DNA of 30,323 nt. Source: JALZDI01 sp035557095 (GTDB taxonomy: Bacteria; Actinomycetota; Actinomycetes; Propionibacteriales; Nocardioidaceae). The position numbers and the translations under genes were made by a program. This document shows positions 1 to 7,569 of this stretch, piece after piece; the first letter of the stretch is position 1; each line of letters starts with the position of its first letter. Location: positions 1 through 30,323 of the forward strand of contig DATMEB010000251.1 of the NCBI GenBank assembly GCA_035557095.1, given 5' to 3'. Below the pieces are notes generated by a model that was given only the letters and a program-made list of their open reading frames with translations, did no database searches and was not told the origin of the DNA.

Positions 1-681
1 GCGCTCGACCGCCGTCAGCCCGTCCGTTGTCAACCCGGGCGGTCCCTGCGCGAGCGTTGTGTGGATGCCGAGCACGTGCGCCGGGAACCTGCCGCCGAGG
101 ACCGTGGTGATCACGCCTCCCCAGTCGCCGCCGTGGGCTGCGAACCTGCTGTAGCCGAGCCTTCCCATCAGCTCCACCCATGCGGCCGCGATCTTCTCGA
201 TGCCCCACCCGGTGGCGGCCGGCTTGTCGCTGTAACCAAAGCCTGGCAACGACGGGACCACGACGTGGAACGCGGGCGCGTCTGCATCATTCGGATCTGC
301 CAGCTCGTCCACGACATCGATGAACTCAGCAATGCTGCCTGGCCAGCCGTGCGTCAAGATCACAGGAGTGGCATCTGCGCGCGGGGACCGGCGGTGCAGG
401 AAGTGGATTCCCAGATCATCAATGCTCGTGCGGAACTGGCCGATCCGGTCAAGGCGCGCTTCACACGACCGCCAGTCGTACTCGGTGCGCCAGTAGTTCA
501 CGACATCGACGAGGTCGGCGAGAGGAACGCCCTGTTCCCATCGGCGAGGGTCGGGCGCGGCGCGACAGACCGTCTCAGCCTCCGGTAGCCGCGCGGCGGC
601 CAATCGCGCGCGCAGATCGTCGAGGTCAGCGTCAGTTGCGCGGGCTGCGAATGCTTGCACGTCGCTGGCTGGACGGAGCAT
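1..681 (-). CDS. Epoxide hydrolase, alpha/beta-hydrolase fold (N-terminal 227 residues, runs off the window)
   Basis: This is the N-terminal part of a microsomal-type epoxide hydrolase, which opens epoxides to diols with water through a covalent enzyme ester. The first ~100 residues match the EHN domain (the RWEQGVPLADLVDVVNYW stretch and the YDWRSCEARLDRIGQF stretch are typical). The alpha/beta-hydrolase core follows, with the oxyanion-hole motif HGWPGS and the nucleophile elbow GGDWGG, whose Asp would be the nucleophile. The C-terminal acid and His lie outside the window. The ATG at 681 is preceded by a near-ideal AGGAGG Shine-Dalgarno. The gene diverges from the CGNR-type regulator at 784, and the space between holds repeated AACCGGCTA motifs, so control by that regulator is likely (inference). 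The substrate cannot be told from sequence. Confidence 0.93.
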   Translation of the reverse strand, partial: MLRPASDVQAFAARATDADLDDLRARLAAARLPEAETVCRAAPDPRRWEQGVPLADLVDVVNYWRTEYDWRSCEARLDRIGQFRTSIDDLGIHFLHRRSPRADATPVILTHGWPGSIAEFIDVVDELADPNDADAPAFHVVVPSLPGFGYSDKPAATGWGIEKIAAAWVELMGRLGYSRFAAHGGDWGGVITTVLGGRFPAHVLGIHTTLAQGPPGLTTDGLTAVER

Positions 682-702
682 GAGACCTCCTGGCCATCGT
701 GG

Positions 703-783
703 AACCGGCTACCACCCTCGTGAACCGGCTAAGACGGTTCTAGCACGCCTGCACACCACTGCGCAACCGGCTAAGGTGGTTCC
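703..783. promoter_or_regulatory. Candidate operator array between epoxide hydrolase and CGNR regulator
   Basis: Three same-orientation copies of AACCGGCTA occur at 703-711, 723-731 and 765-773. The middle copy lies in a perfect inverted repeat, GAACCG-N7-CGGTTC (722-740). The third is an imperfect one, AACCG-N7-TGGTT (765-781). Copy spacings are 20 and 42 bp, close to two and four helical turns. TAAGGT at 772-777, inside the third copy, is a plausible -10 hexamer six bases before the ATG at 784, so binding there would block the regulator's own promoter. The first copy lies 22 bp upstream of the epoxide hydrolase start. That the CGNR protein is the binder is inference from position. Confidence 0.65.
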
Positions 784-1359
784 ATGCCTGCTGGGTTCCC
801 TGACTTCCGCCTCGGCAACGTGCTGGCGACGAGCTTCACGGCGACTCTGACGGAGCGTCATGGCGACGCTGTGGAGCGCGTTCCCACGCCGCACCGACTC
901 GTCGACTGGCTGGCGGTGAACGGCCTCGCCGTGGACTCCTGCACCACTGCCCAGCTCGACCTCGCTCGGGAGCTGAGGGAGTCGATTCACGCCGCCGCGA
1001 CAGCGGCCGCGATCCACCACACTCTCCCTGCGTCTGCTGTCCAAGTCATCAATGACTGCAGCATTCAGGGTCGGGCCGCTGCGATCCTGACGTCCGAGAG
1101 GGATCGGCAATGGCGACTCAGCTCGGCTTCCTGCGTGGAAGATGCCCTCAGCGTCATCGCCGCCGACGCGATCAGCATCATCGCAGGCGAACGAGACGGA
1201 AGATTGGCCTTGTGTGCGTCGCCAACCTGCCAAGCCGCCTTCTTCGACACGAGCCAGAGTCGCACCCGCAAATGGTGTGACATGAACACGTGCGGGAATC
1301 GTCAGAAGAAGGCGCGCTTCAATGCCAGGCAGCGCAAAGACCCCAGATCAGCGCAGTGA
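784..1359 (+). CDS. CGNR zinc-finger / ABATE-domain transcriptional regulator
   Basis: A 191-residue protein with the layout of the ABATE-CGNR family: an N-terminal ligand-sensing ABATE domain (residues ~8-135) with the family-like GNVLATSF...DRLVDWL pattern, and a C-terminal zinc finger. The finger ligands are C144, C149, C165 and C170, ending in the signature WCDMNTCGNR followed by a basic tail (QKKARFNARQRK) suited to DNA contact. Members are thought to be transcription regulators. The ATG at 784 has no Shine-Dalgarno and follows a -10-like TAAGGT by six bases, suggesting a leaderless transcript. The gene is divergent from the epoxide hydrolase with shared operator-like repeats, so it is probably its local regulator and autoregulated (inference). 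Its stop overlaps the convergent methyltransferase end by 12 bp. Confidence 0.9.
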   Translation: MPAGFPDFRLGNVLATSFTATLTERHGDAVERVPTPHRLVDWLAVNGLAVDSCTTAQLDLARELRESIHAAATAAAIHHTLPASAVQVINDCSIQGRAAAILTSERDRQWRLSSASCVEDALSVIAADAISIIAGERDGRLALCASPTCQAAFFDTSQSRTRKWCDMNTCGNRQKKARFNARQRKDPRSAQ

Positions 1360-2244
1360 TCGATACCCCGGCCGGACGGTGCCGACGCTGAGCAGGTACT
1401 CGAAGTCGTAGTGGATGTCGACCGGCCCGTCGTGGTGGGCGTGCTTGCGCGCAAAGGCCAGGAACTCGTCGTCGAGCGCCATCTTGCGCGCCGGGTCGTC
1501 GGCGACGTGGGCGTAGGTGCCCATGGTCGGCCCGAAGTTCGCCTTGTAGTAGGTGCAGAAGTCCTGCGGCGTCGCGAAGTGCTCGACCCGCAGCACCTCG
1601 CGGGAGTGTGCGCGCCAGTCGACCCGGTCGCCGAACAGCCGGCGTACGTGCTCGGGGTCGCCCCACAGCGGTGGCGGCAGGATCCCCGGGCCCGGTGGCG
1701 GCAGGTACGACGCGAGCATCGCGTAGAACTCCCCGATGGTGCCGTGCGGTGTCCAGCTGATCAGCCCGATCGTGCCGCCGGGGCGGCACACGCGCGCCAT
1801 CTCGGCCGCGGCGTGGGGGTGCCGGGGAGCGAACATCACGCCCACGCACGACACCACGGTGTCGAATATGCCGTCGCTGAACGGCAGGTCCTCGGCGTCG
1901 GCCTCGACCCACTCCACCGCGACCTGGCGGACTGCGGCCTCGTTGAGTCCCGCCTGGAACAACGCCGGCGTGAGGTCGGCCGCAACGACGTGCGCGCCGG
2001 CGGCGGCCATGTGGACCGCGACGTTGCCCGACCCCGCACCGACGTCGAGCACGTGCTGGCCCGCGCAGATTCCGCACTCGGCGACGAGACGATGCGCCAG
2101 CGGTGAGAGTAGGTCGCGGGCGACCTGGGGGTAGTCCCCGAGTGCCCAGGTGACCCGCTGCGCCTCCTTGAAGCCCTGCAGTGACTCGGGCGCGTGCGAG
2201 GCCTCGCCCGGGGTGTCGGGGGCTTGGCCTCCGGTGGTGGTCAT
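1348..2244 (-). CDS. Class I SAM-dependent methyltransferase
   Basis: A 298-residue class I (Rossmann-like) methyltransferase of the Methyltransf_11/UbiE-like type. Motif I, HVLDVGAGSGNVA, binds S-adenosylmethionine. The acidic residue after strand 2 (VVAADLT) contacts the ribose. VEADAEDLPFSDGIFDTVVS corresponds to motifs II/III, and the 'RVCRPGGTIGLISW' post-motif is typical of small-molecule O- or C-methyltransferases. The C-terminal ~120 residues are an insertion or substrate cap with no family I recognise. The ATG at 2244 starts MTTTGGQAPDTPGEA, a disordered tail before the folded part. It stands alone on the minus strand, convergent with the CGNR gene and divergent from the DUF4446 gene. 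The methyl acceptor is unknown. Confidence 0.88.
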   Translation of the reverse strand: MTTTGGQAPDTPGEASHAPESLQGFKEAQRVTWALGDYPQVARDLLSPLAHRLVAECGICAGQHVLDVGAGSGNVAVHMAAAGAHVVAADLTPALFQAGLNEAAVRQVAVEWVEADAEDLPFSDGIFDTVVSCVGVMFAPRHPHAAAEMARVCRPGGTIGLISWTPHGTIGEFYAMLASYLPPPGPGILPPPLWGDPEHVRRLFGDRVDWRAHSREVLRVEHFATPQDFCTYYKANFGPTMGTYAHVADDPARKMALDDEFLAFARKHAHHDGPVDIHYDFEYLLSVGTVRPGYRSLR

Positions 2245-2326
2245 CGCGTCTCCTTGTCGTGATGATGCGCCCGGTAACGGTCCGTGTCTAGGTCGCGAAT
2301 GCCAGGGAAGACGCGGGCTGCTCGAC

Positions 2327-2332
2327 TAGGCT
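2327..2332 (+). promoter_or_regulatory. -10-like element for the DUF4446 gene
   Basis: TAGGCT ends eight bases before the ATG at 2341 and there is no Shine-Dalgarno between them, which fits a leaderless transcript. No convincing -35 hexamer is visible. Confidence 0.4.
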
Positions 2333-2340
2333 CACGCAGC

Positions 2341-2787
2341 ATGGAGGAAGTCGATCAGTGGCTGGCTGTGGCCGCCGTCGTGCTGGCCGCGCTGGCGCTC
2401 CTTTTGGCCCTGGTTGCGCTACGTCGCTCGGCGGAGGTCGCCCGGCACCAGCGCTGGGGCTCGCGCCGTCGCCGCATGTCCGAGTCGCACCTGCCCACCG
2501 ACGTGCGAGGTCTCCGGGGGGAGGTCGAGGCCCTGCGTCAGGAGAACAGCGAGGCGCTGCGACACCTGTCGGTGGTGCGCTACGACGCGTTCGGCGACAT
2601 GGGTGGCCAGCTGTCCTGGAGCGCTGCACTGCTCGACGACAGCGGCAACGGCATCGTGCTGACGTCGATCCACGGGCGCAGCGAGTCCCGCACCTACGCC
2701 AAGAACGTCGCGGACTGGTCGAGCGACCAGACGCTGTCGCCGGAGGAGGACGACGCCATCAACACCGCGAAGGTGCAGACGGGCTGA
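2341..2787 (+). CDS. DUF4446 family protein, membrane-anchored
   Basis: A 148-residue protein of the DUF4446 family, whose function is unknown. One N-terminal transmembrane helix (~residues 7-27, WLAVAAVVLAALALLLALVAL) is followed by a basic segment and a short heptad-like region (LRGEVEALRQENSEALRHL). The diagnostic DUF4446 core comes next: VVRYDAFGDMGGQLSWSAALLDDSGNG, then LTSIHGRSESRTYAKNV. The ATG at 2341 is chosen over an upstream in-frame ATG at 2284 because the protein then begins at the conserved anchor and TAGGCT lies just ahead of it. The family is widespread in Gram-positive bacteria. Here it ends 18 bp from the convergent lipid kinase fusion gene. Confidence 0.88.
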   Translation: MEEVDQWLAVAAVVLAALALLLALVALRRSAEVARHQRWGSRRRRMSESHLPTDVRGLRGEVEALRQENSEALRHLSVVRYDAFGDMGGQLSWSAALLDDSGNGIVLTSIHGRSESRTYAKNVADWSSDQTLSPEEDDAINTAKVQTG

Positions 2788-2805
2788 CCGGCGCGCCTCC
2801 CCGGC

Positions 2806-4380
2806 TCACCGAGGCACGCGCACCAGCAGCACGCCGGGCTCTACCGTCGCGGTGATGTCGGTGCCCAGCCCGCAGGCGTCGCCGTCCATCTGCCGCGCGG
2901 TGGGGTGCTCGGCGTGCACGGTCACCGTGCGGCCGGTCCGGCGGTCGAGCCGCTCGTCGGTCACCCGGCGACGCGCGAGCACGCGCACCAGCACGCGGAC
3001 CCAGGTGAGCAGCCGCCGGGGCGCGACCACCACGACGTCGAGGCGGCCGTCGTCGGGGGCCGCGTCGGGCAGCAACGGGATGCCACCGGTCAGCGTGCCG
3101 ACGTTGCCGATCACGACGGTGCGGGCGCGGTAGCGGACCGGCGGTTCGCCGTCGACGCTGATCTCGACACGCACCGCGGGGTCGCGGAAGTGCCGCAGCC
3201 CCGCGATGAAGTACGCCGGCCAGCCGACCTTCTGCTTCAGCTCGTCGCGTGCACCCGCCATGATCGCGGCGTCCAGACCGAGCCCGCCCATCACCGCGAA
3301 ATGGTCGGCGTCCATGCCGTCGCCGGACATGCGGACGAGGTCGATCGCGCGGTCCTGCCCCGCGAGGACCACCTCGAGGGCGGTGTCCATCTGCAACGGC
3401 AGCGACAGGTTGCGGGCCAGCAGGTTGCCGGTGCCGACAGGCAGGATGCCGAGCGCCACGCCGGTACGGGCGAGCTCCGAGGCGACCACGCGTACGGTTC
3501 CGTCGCCGCCGGCGGCGATGACGACGTCTGCCCCGGCGGTCAGCGCCGCGTGCGTCATCTGACGCCCGGCGTCGTCGACCGAGGTCTCGAACCACATCGG
3601 GGTGTCCCAGCCCGACCGTTCCGCGGCCTCGTTGACCATCCGGCGGAACGCCCGCGCGTCGAGAACCTTGATCGGGTTGAGGATGATCGCCAGCCGGGAC
3701 TTGCGCGCCGGAAGCGCTGCCCGCGCCGGGCGGGAGGTCGGCAGACGCCACGGCCGGCCGGTGCCGAACAGCGCGATGGTCCCGGCCAGCAGCGTGGGAA
3801 CGAGCAGGTAGCTGCCGAGCACGTCGCTCGGGTGGTGGACGCCGAGGATGATCCGGTCGGCGCCGAGCAGGACCGCGACCGCGACCCCGAGGCAGATGCC
3901 GACCACGCGCATCCACGTACGCCGCAGCAGCACCACCGCCAGCACGACCAGGACGCCGCCGAGCAGGGCGCCGCCGGAGGCGTGCCCGGACGGGTAGGCC
4001 CACCCGTCGGCGTCGTGCAGCCGGCCCGCCAGGAGCGGCCGCGGTCGGGCCGTCGTCTCCTTGAGCAGTGTCACCAGGACGAGCTCGAGGCCGACGCTGA
4101 TCGCCACCCACCGGCCGATCCTGGCCTTCCCGCGCCAGATCAGCACGACGGCGGCGAGCAGCAGGATGGCCCGCAGCACGAACGGGTGGAACACCTCCGA
4201 GACGAACCGCATGGTCGCGACCAGCCCGTCCTGGCCACGCACGTCGGCGTGCACCGACCTGAGCACCTCGCTGTCGAACGAGGTCAGCGGCGCCCAGCGC
4301 AGGACGACCAGCACGGTGAGGACCACGAAGGCGACGCCTGCGGCGCCGGCGAGCATCGCGGCCCGGCGGTCTACGACCAC
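2806..4380 (-). CDS. PAP2 phosphatase - diacylglycerol kinase catalytic-domain fusion protein
   Basis: A 524-residue two-domain membrane protein. Residues ~8-205 form a multi-TM PAP2 (type 2 phosphatidate phosphatase) domain with all three signature motifs: K107-x6-R114-P115 (KETTARPRP), PSGH at 130-133, and R176-x5-H182-x3-D186. Residues ~227-524 form a diacylglycerol/sphingosine kinase-type (DAGK_cat) domain with the nucleotide-binding GGDGT at 291-295 and GTGN at 316-319. One half would dephosphorylate a lipid phosphate and the other phosphorylate a lipid (family knowledge); the actual lipid is unknown. The GTG at 4380 is chosen because AAGGAG lies about ten bases upstream. The open frame runs back to 4575, but that part is low-complexity Arg/Ser and covers the serS promoter and start. 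Confidence 0.88.
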   Translation of the reverse strand: MVVDRRAAMLAGAAGVAFVVLTVLVVLRWAPLTSFDSEVLRSVHADVRGQDGLVATMRFVSEVFHPFVLRAILLLAAVVLIWRGKARIGRWVAISVGLELVLVTLLKETTARPRPLLAGRLHDADGWAYPSGHASGGALLGGVLVVLAVVLLRRTWMRVVGICLGVAVAVLLGADRIILGVHHPSDVLGSYLLVPTLLAGTIALFGTGRPWRLPTSRPARAALPARKSRLAIILNPIKVLDARAFRRMVNEAAERSGWDTPMWFETSVDDAGRQMTHAALTAGADVVIAAGGDGTVRVVASELARTGVALGILPVGTGNLLARNLSLPLQMDTALEVVLAGQDRAIDLVRMSGDGMDADHFAVMGGLGLDAAIMAGARDELKQKVGWPAYFIAGLRHFRDPAVRVEISVDGEPPVRYRARTVVIGNVGTLTGGIPLLPDAAPDDGRLDVVVVAPRRLLTWVRVLVRVLARRRVTDERLDRRTGRTVTVHAEHPTARQMDGDACGLGTDITATVEPGVLLVRVPR

Positions 4381-4480
4381 GACGCCCCCTCTCCTTCGAA
4401 GCCGGCACCCGGCGGTACCGGTCCAAGTCTGCCGACCCGGGCCGCGGCGGCTACTCGCGGGTCGGATCCGGAAACACGAG

Positions 4481-4509
4481 TGATGCCGCGTCGCGGCGGC
4501 AGATACTCT
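4481..4509 (+). promoter_or_regulatory. Promoter of serS
   Basis: TGATGC (4481-4486) and TACTCT (4504-4509) are separated by 17 bp. The -10 ends seven bases before the GTG at 4517 and there is no Shine-Dalgarno, so serS is probably leaderless. Confidence 0.5.
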
Positions 4510-4516
4510 CGGTCGT

Positions 4517-5803
4517 GTGATCGACCTCCGCACCCTTCGAGACGACCCCGATCGTGTCCGCGCCTCCCAGACCAAACGCGGTGCGCCACCGGAGCTGGTC
4601 GACCAGGTCCTGCGTGCCGACGAGCGGCGACGAGCGTCGATCTCCGACTACGAACGCCTGCGAGCAGAGCAGAAGACGCTCGGCAAGCAGATCCCGAAGG
4701 CGCAGGGCGAGGAGAAACAGACGCTGCTGGATCGCACCAAGGAGCTGTCCGGTGCGGTCAAGGAGGCCGAGAGCGCGCAGTCGCTCGCCGAGAGCGAGCT
4801 GCGTGAGCTGTGGCTCCGGCTACCGAACATCGCCGCCGAGCAGGCGCCCGCCGGGGGCGAGGACGACTACACCGTGCTCGAGCACATCGGCACCCCGCGC
4901 GACTTCGCCGCCGACGGGTTCGAGCCGCGTGACCACCTGGAGCTGGGACGGATCCTCGGCGCGATCGACGTCGAGCGCGGGGCCAAGGTCAGCGGCGCGC
5001 GGTTCTACTACCTCACCGGTGTCGGCGCCCTGCTCGAGCTCGCGCTGGTGAACATGGCGATCGAGCAGGCCTCGTCGTACGGCTTCACCCCGATGATCCC
5101 GCCCGCGCTGGTCAAGCCGCGCGCGATGGAGGGGACCGGGTTCCTCGGCCAGGCCGCCGACGACGTCTACCACCTGCCGACCGACGACTTCTACCTCGTT
5201 GGTACGTCGGAGGTCCCGCTGGCCGCCTACCACAGCGACGAGATCCTCGACGGCGGGGCGCTGCCGTTGAGGTACGTCGCGTTCAGCCCCTGCTACCGCC
5301 GCGAGGCCGGGTCGTACGGCAAGGACACCCGCGGGATCTTCCGGGTGCACTGGTTCGACAAGGTCGAGATGTTCTCCTACACCACGCTGGAGGAGTCCTT
5401 CGCCGAGCACCAGCGGCTCCTGGGCTGGGAGCGCGAGTGGCTGGACAAGCTGGAGCTCGCGTACCGGGTGATCGACACCGCGGCCGGAGACCTCGGCCTG
5501 TCGGCGGCCCGCAAGTTCGACTGCGAGGCGTGGATCCCCACCCAGGGCAAGTACCGCGAGCTGACGTCGACGTCCAACTGCACCGACTTCCAGAGCCGGC
5601 GGCTCGACACCCGGGCGCGCTTCGCCGACGGCGTGCGTCCCGTCGCGACACTCAACGGCACGTTGTGCGCGATCCCACGCACGATCATCGCGCTGCTCGA
5701 GACCCACCAGCTGGCCGACGGCTCGGTGCGGGTGCCGAAGGCGCTGCAGTCCTACCTCGGCGGCCGCGAGGTGCTGGAGCCCGTGCAGCCGGGAGCCTCG
5801 TGA
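4517..5803 (+). CDS. serS: Seryl-tRNA synthetase
   Basis: A 428-residue class II aminoacyl-tRNA synthetase that charges tRNA-Ser with serine. The N-terminal residues ~1-110 contain the long antiparallel coiled-coil arm (Arg/Glu/Gln-rich, ~25-100) that grips the long variable arm of tRNA-Ser. The catalytic core has TSEVPL at 230-235 (serine site), motif 2 CYRREAGSYGKDTRG at 259-273, and motif 3 NGTLCAIPRTIIALLETHQ near residues 377-395. Length is normal for the bacterial enzyme. The GTG at 4517 begins the universally seen MIDLRTLRDDP. Its stop overlaps the start of the next gene (GTGA), so the HAD phosphatase is translationally coupled. Two tRNA-Ser genes lie 7-8 kb downstream. Confidence 0.98.
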   Translation: MIDLRTLRDDPDRVRASQTKRGAPPELVDQVLRADERRRASISDYERLRAEQKTLGKQIPKAQGEEKQTLLDRTKELSGAVKEAESAQSLAESELRELWLRLPNIAAEQAPAGGEDDYTVLEHIGTPRDFAADGFEPRDHLELGRILGAIDVERGAKVSGARFYYLTGVGALLELALVNMAIEQASSYGFTPMIPPALVKPRAMEGTGFLGQAADDVYHLPTDDFYLVGTSEVPLAAYHSDEILDGGALPLRYVAFSPCYRREAGSYGKDTRGIFRVHWFDKVEMFSYTTLEESFAEHQRLLGWEREWLDKLELAYRVIDTAAGDLGLSAARKFDCEAWIPTQGKYRELTSTSNCTDFQSRRLDTRARFADGVRPVATLNGTLCAIPRTIIALLETHQLADGSVRVPKALQSYLGGREVLEPVQPGAS

Positions 5804-6588
5804 CGCCCTTCGTTCCGGGGCTCGTTGCTCTCGACATCGACGGCACCCTGCTGCACGCCGACGGGCACATCAGCCAGCCGGTGCGCGACGCGGTACGCCG
5901 TGCCGCCGACGCCGGTGTCCACATCGTCCTGTCGACGGGCCGGGCGACGTTCGGCGCGACCACCGTGCTGGAGTCGCTGGAGCTGGGCGACGGCCTGGCC
6001 GTGGCCAGCAACGGCGCGGTGACGTTCTCGTTCTGGCCGGTGCACGTGCTGTCGTCGGTCACCTTCGACGCGCGCGAGGCCGTCAAGCTGCTGCTGGAAC
6101 ACGTGCCCGACGCGATGGTCGCGGTCGAGATGGTGGGTCGCGGCTACCGGCTGAACAAGAGCTTCCCCGAGGGCGAGATCACCGGCGAGATGTGGCTGCA
6201 GTCGGTCGACGAGCTCGTCGCCGAGCCGGTCACCCGTGTCATCGTGCGCGACCCGTCGCAGTCGGCCGAGGAGTTCGTCGAGCTCGCGGAACGACTCGGC
6301 CTGCACGGCACCAACTACGCCGTGGGCTACACCGCGTGGCTCGACCTCGCGCCCGACGGGGTCTCGAAGGCCTCGGCGCTCGCGGAGATCGCCGACCGGC
6401 TCGGCGTACCCCGGTCGGAGGTGCTCGCGATCGGCGACGGCCGCAACGACGTGGAGATGCTGCGCTGGGCGGGGCGTGGGGTGGCCATGGGTGGCGCACC
6501 GTTGGAGGTCCAGGAGTCCGCCGACGACGTCACCGAGGACGTGCATCGCGACGGCGTGGCCCTCGAGCTGGACCGGTACTTCCGCTGA
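5800..6588 (+). CDS. HAD-superfamily phosphatase, Cof/IIB type
   Basis: A 262-residue haloacid dehalogenase-superfamily hydrolase of the Cof-like IIB subfamily, probably a sugar-phosphate or nucleotide phosphatase. Motif I LDIDGT supplies nucleophile D12 and acid/base D14. Motif II is the Ser/Thr of LSTGRA. The motif III lysine lies in DGVSKASAL and motif IV is GDGRNDVEML. A C2-type cap lies between motifs II and III. The GTG at 5800 overlaps the serS stop (GTGA), which fixes the start and indicates an operon. A strong hairpin follows immediately. Substrate specificity cannot be assigned; the link to serS is by position only. Confidence 0.92.
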   Translation: MTPFVPGLVALDIDGTLLHADGHISQPVRDAVRRAADAGVHIVLSTGRATFGATTVLESLELGDGLAVASNGAVTFSFWPVHVLSSVTFDAREAVKLLLEHVPDAMVAVEMVGRGYRLNKSFPEGEITGEMWLQSVDELVAEPVTRVIVRDPSQSAEEFVELAERLGLHGTNYAVGYTAWLDLAPDGVSKASALAEIADRLGVPRSEVLAIGDGRNDVEMLRWAGRGVAMGGAPLEVQESADDVTEDVHRDGVALELDRYFR

Positions 6589-6592
6589 CCGA

Positions 6593-6615
6593 CCCCCGGC
6601 GAAAGGCGCCGGGGG
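6593..6615. terminator. Hairpin terminator after the serS-HAD operon
   Basis: CCCCCGGCG (6593-6601) pairs perfectly with CGCCGGGGG (6607-6615) around an AAAGG loop, five bases after the HAD stop codon. There is no U-run, as is common in high-GC actinobacteria. It could serve both strands. Confidence 0.75.
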
Positions 6616-6647
6616 CCGGGTCAGTCAGTAGGGGTGGTGGCGCGGCC

Positions 6648-6863
6648 TCAGAGCCCGCGCCGGCGACGGGACACGCCGCGCATGATCGAACGCACGCCGC
6701 GCTCGATCTCGGCGCCGCCGCTCGCGGGCCGGCGACCGGCCCTGGGTCCGACTCCGGGTCCGACCCGCCCGGCGCGCGGTCCGGGCCGCGGTCCTGGACG
6801 GGGGCCACCCATCGCACCACGCATGGCTCTGCCACGCGCCATCCCGATCATCCTTCGAAGCAT
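6648..6863 (-). CDS. Small Arg/Pro/Gly-rich basic protein, unknown
   Basis: A 71-residue ORF with ATG at 6863 and a good Shine-Dalgarno (AAGGAG, nine bases upstream), which is the main reason to believe it. The protein starts MLRRMIGMARGRAMRG, continues with a GPRPGPRPGPRAGR repeat-like low-complexity stretch and ends in RGVSRRRRGL. It is strongly cationic and likely disordered. It lies about 100 bp downstream of bpa on the same strand, so it may be co-transcribed. I recognise no family. The alternative is that it is a chance GC-rich ORF with a fortuitous ribosome site. Confidence 0.45.
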   Translation of the reverse strand: MLRRMIGMARGRAMRGAMGGPRPGPRPGPRAGRVGPGVGPRAGRRPASGGAEIERGVRSIMRGVSRRRRGL

Positions 6864-6965
6864 TTGCAGGGACTCCTTCCGTTTCCTGTCCCTGCCGTAC
6901 CCGATGCACGCGCCACAACGCGGCCGAGATCGAACTACGCGAAGCCGAGGACCTCGCAAAGCGGG

Positions 6966-7538
6966 CTAGAGGTACATACCTCCGCCGCTGCCCGGCCGGC
7001 CCTCCTCCTGCTGCTGGCGCGGGTCGGCGCCCGGGACGTTGGCCCCGGGAGGCAGCGCACGGCGCATCTGCTCGAGCTGGGCCCGCGAGGCCATCTGCTG
7101 GGCGTAGATCGCGGTCTGGATGCCGTGGAACAGCCCCTCGAGCCAGCCGACGAGCTGGGCCTGCGCGATCCTCAGCTCGGATTCGGACGGCGCCTCCTCG
7201 GTGAGCGGCAGGCTGAGCCGTTCGAGCTCCTCGATGAGCTCCGGCGCCAGGCCCTTCTCCAGCTCCACGATCGAGGACTGGTGGATCTCGCGGAGCCTCG
7301 ACCGGCTCGCCTGGTCCAGCGGTGCCGACTTCACCTCCTCGAGGAGCTGGCGGATCATGCTGCCGATGCGCATGACCTTCGCCGGCTGCTCGACGAGCTC
7401 GGTGACCGAGCGTTCCCGGCCGCCCTCGTCCTCGGTACCGGGAGCGGGCTCGACCGCCATCCCGTCGGGGCCGATGATCATCACCCGCTGGTCGTCGGAC
7501 TCGGGGGAACGGGGGTCGTGCTGAGGCTGATCGGACAT
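6966..7538 (-). CDS. bpa: Bacterial proteasome activator
   Basis: A 190-residue member of the DUF2587/Bpa family. Bpa forms ATP-independent dodecameric rings that open the 20S proteasome gate in actinobacteria and feed it unfolded proteins. The acidic disordered N-terminus carries the family phrase QRVMIIGPDGMAV. The central four-helix bundle (~residues 50-165) includes EQPAKVMRIGSMIRQLLEEV and AQAQLVGWLEGLFHGIQTAIYAQQ. The extreme C-terminus is GGGMYL, the hydrophobic-Tyr-X-type tail that docks into the proteasome alpha-ring; mycobacterial Bpa ends GQYL. The ATG at 7538 is the natural start. No proteasome core genes are in the window. A small basic ORF follows on the same strand. Confidence 0.95.
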   Translation of the reverse strand: MSDQPQHDPRSPESDDQRVMIIGPDGMAVEPAPGTEDEGGRERSVTELVEQPAKVMRIGSMIRQLLEEVKSAPLDQASRSRLREIHQSSIVELEKGLAPELIEELERLSLPLTEEAPSESELRIAQAQLVGWLEGLFHGIQTAIYAQQMASRAQLEQMRRALPPGANVPGADPRQQQEEGRPGSGGGMYL

Positions 7539-7569
7539 GGGCCCACTGTAGGGGCTCAGGCTGTGGGGT

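Noticed and set aside
4381..4575. N-terminal extension of the PAP2-DAGK frame
   Set aside because: It is low-complexity Arg/Ser, overlaps the serS promoter and start, and a Shine-Dalgarno supports the GTG at 4380.
2905..4806. 633-codon plus-strand open frame opposite the PAP2-DAGK gene
   Set aside because: It has no recognisable domain and biased composition. The minus strand carries complete PAP2 and DAGK motifs.
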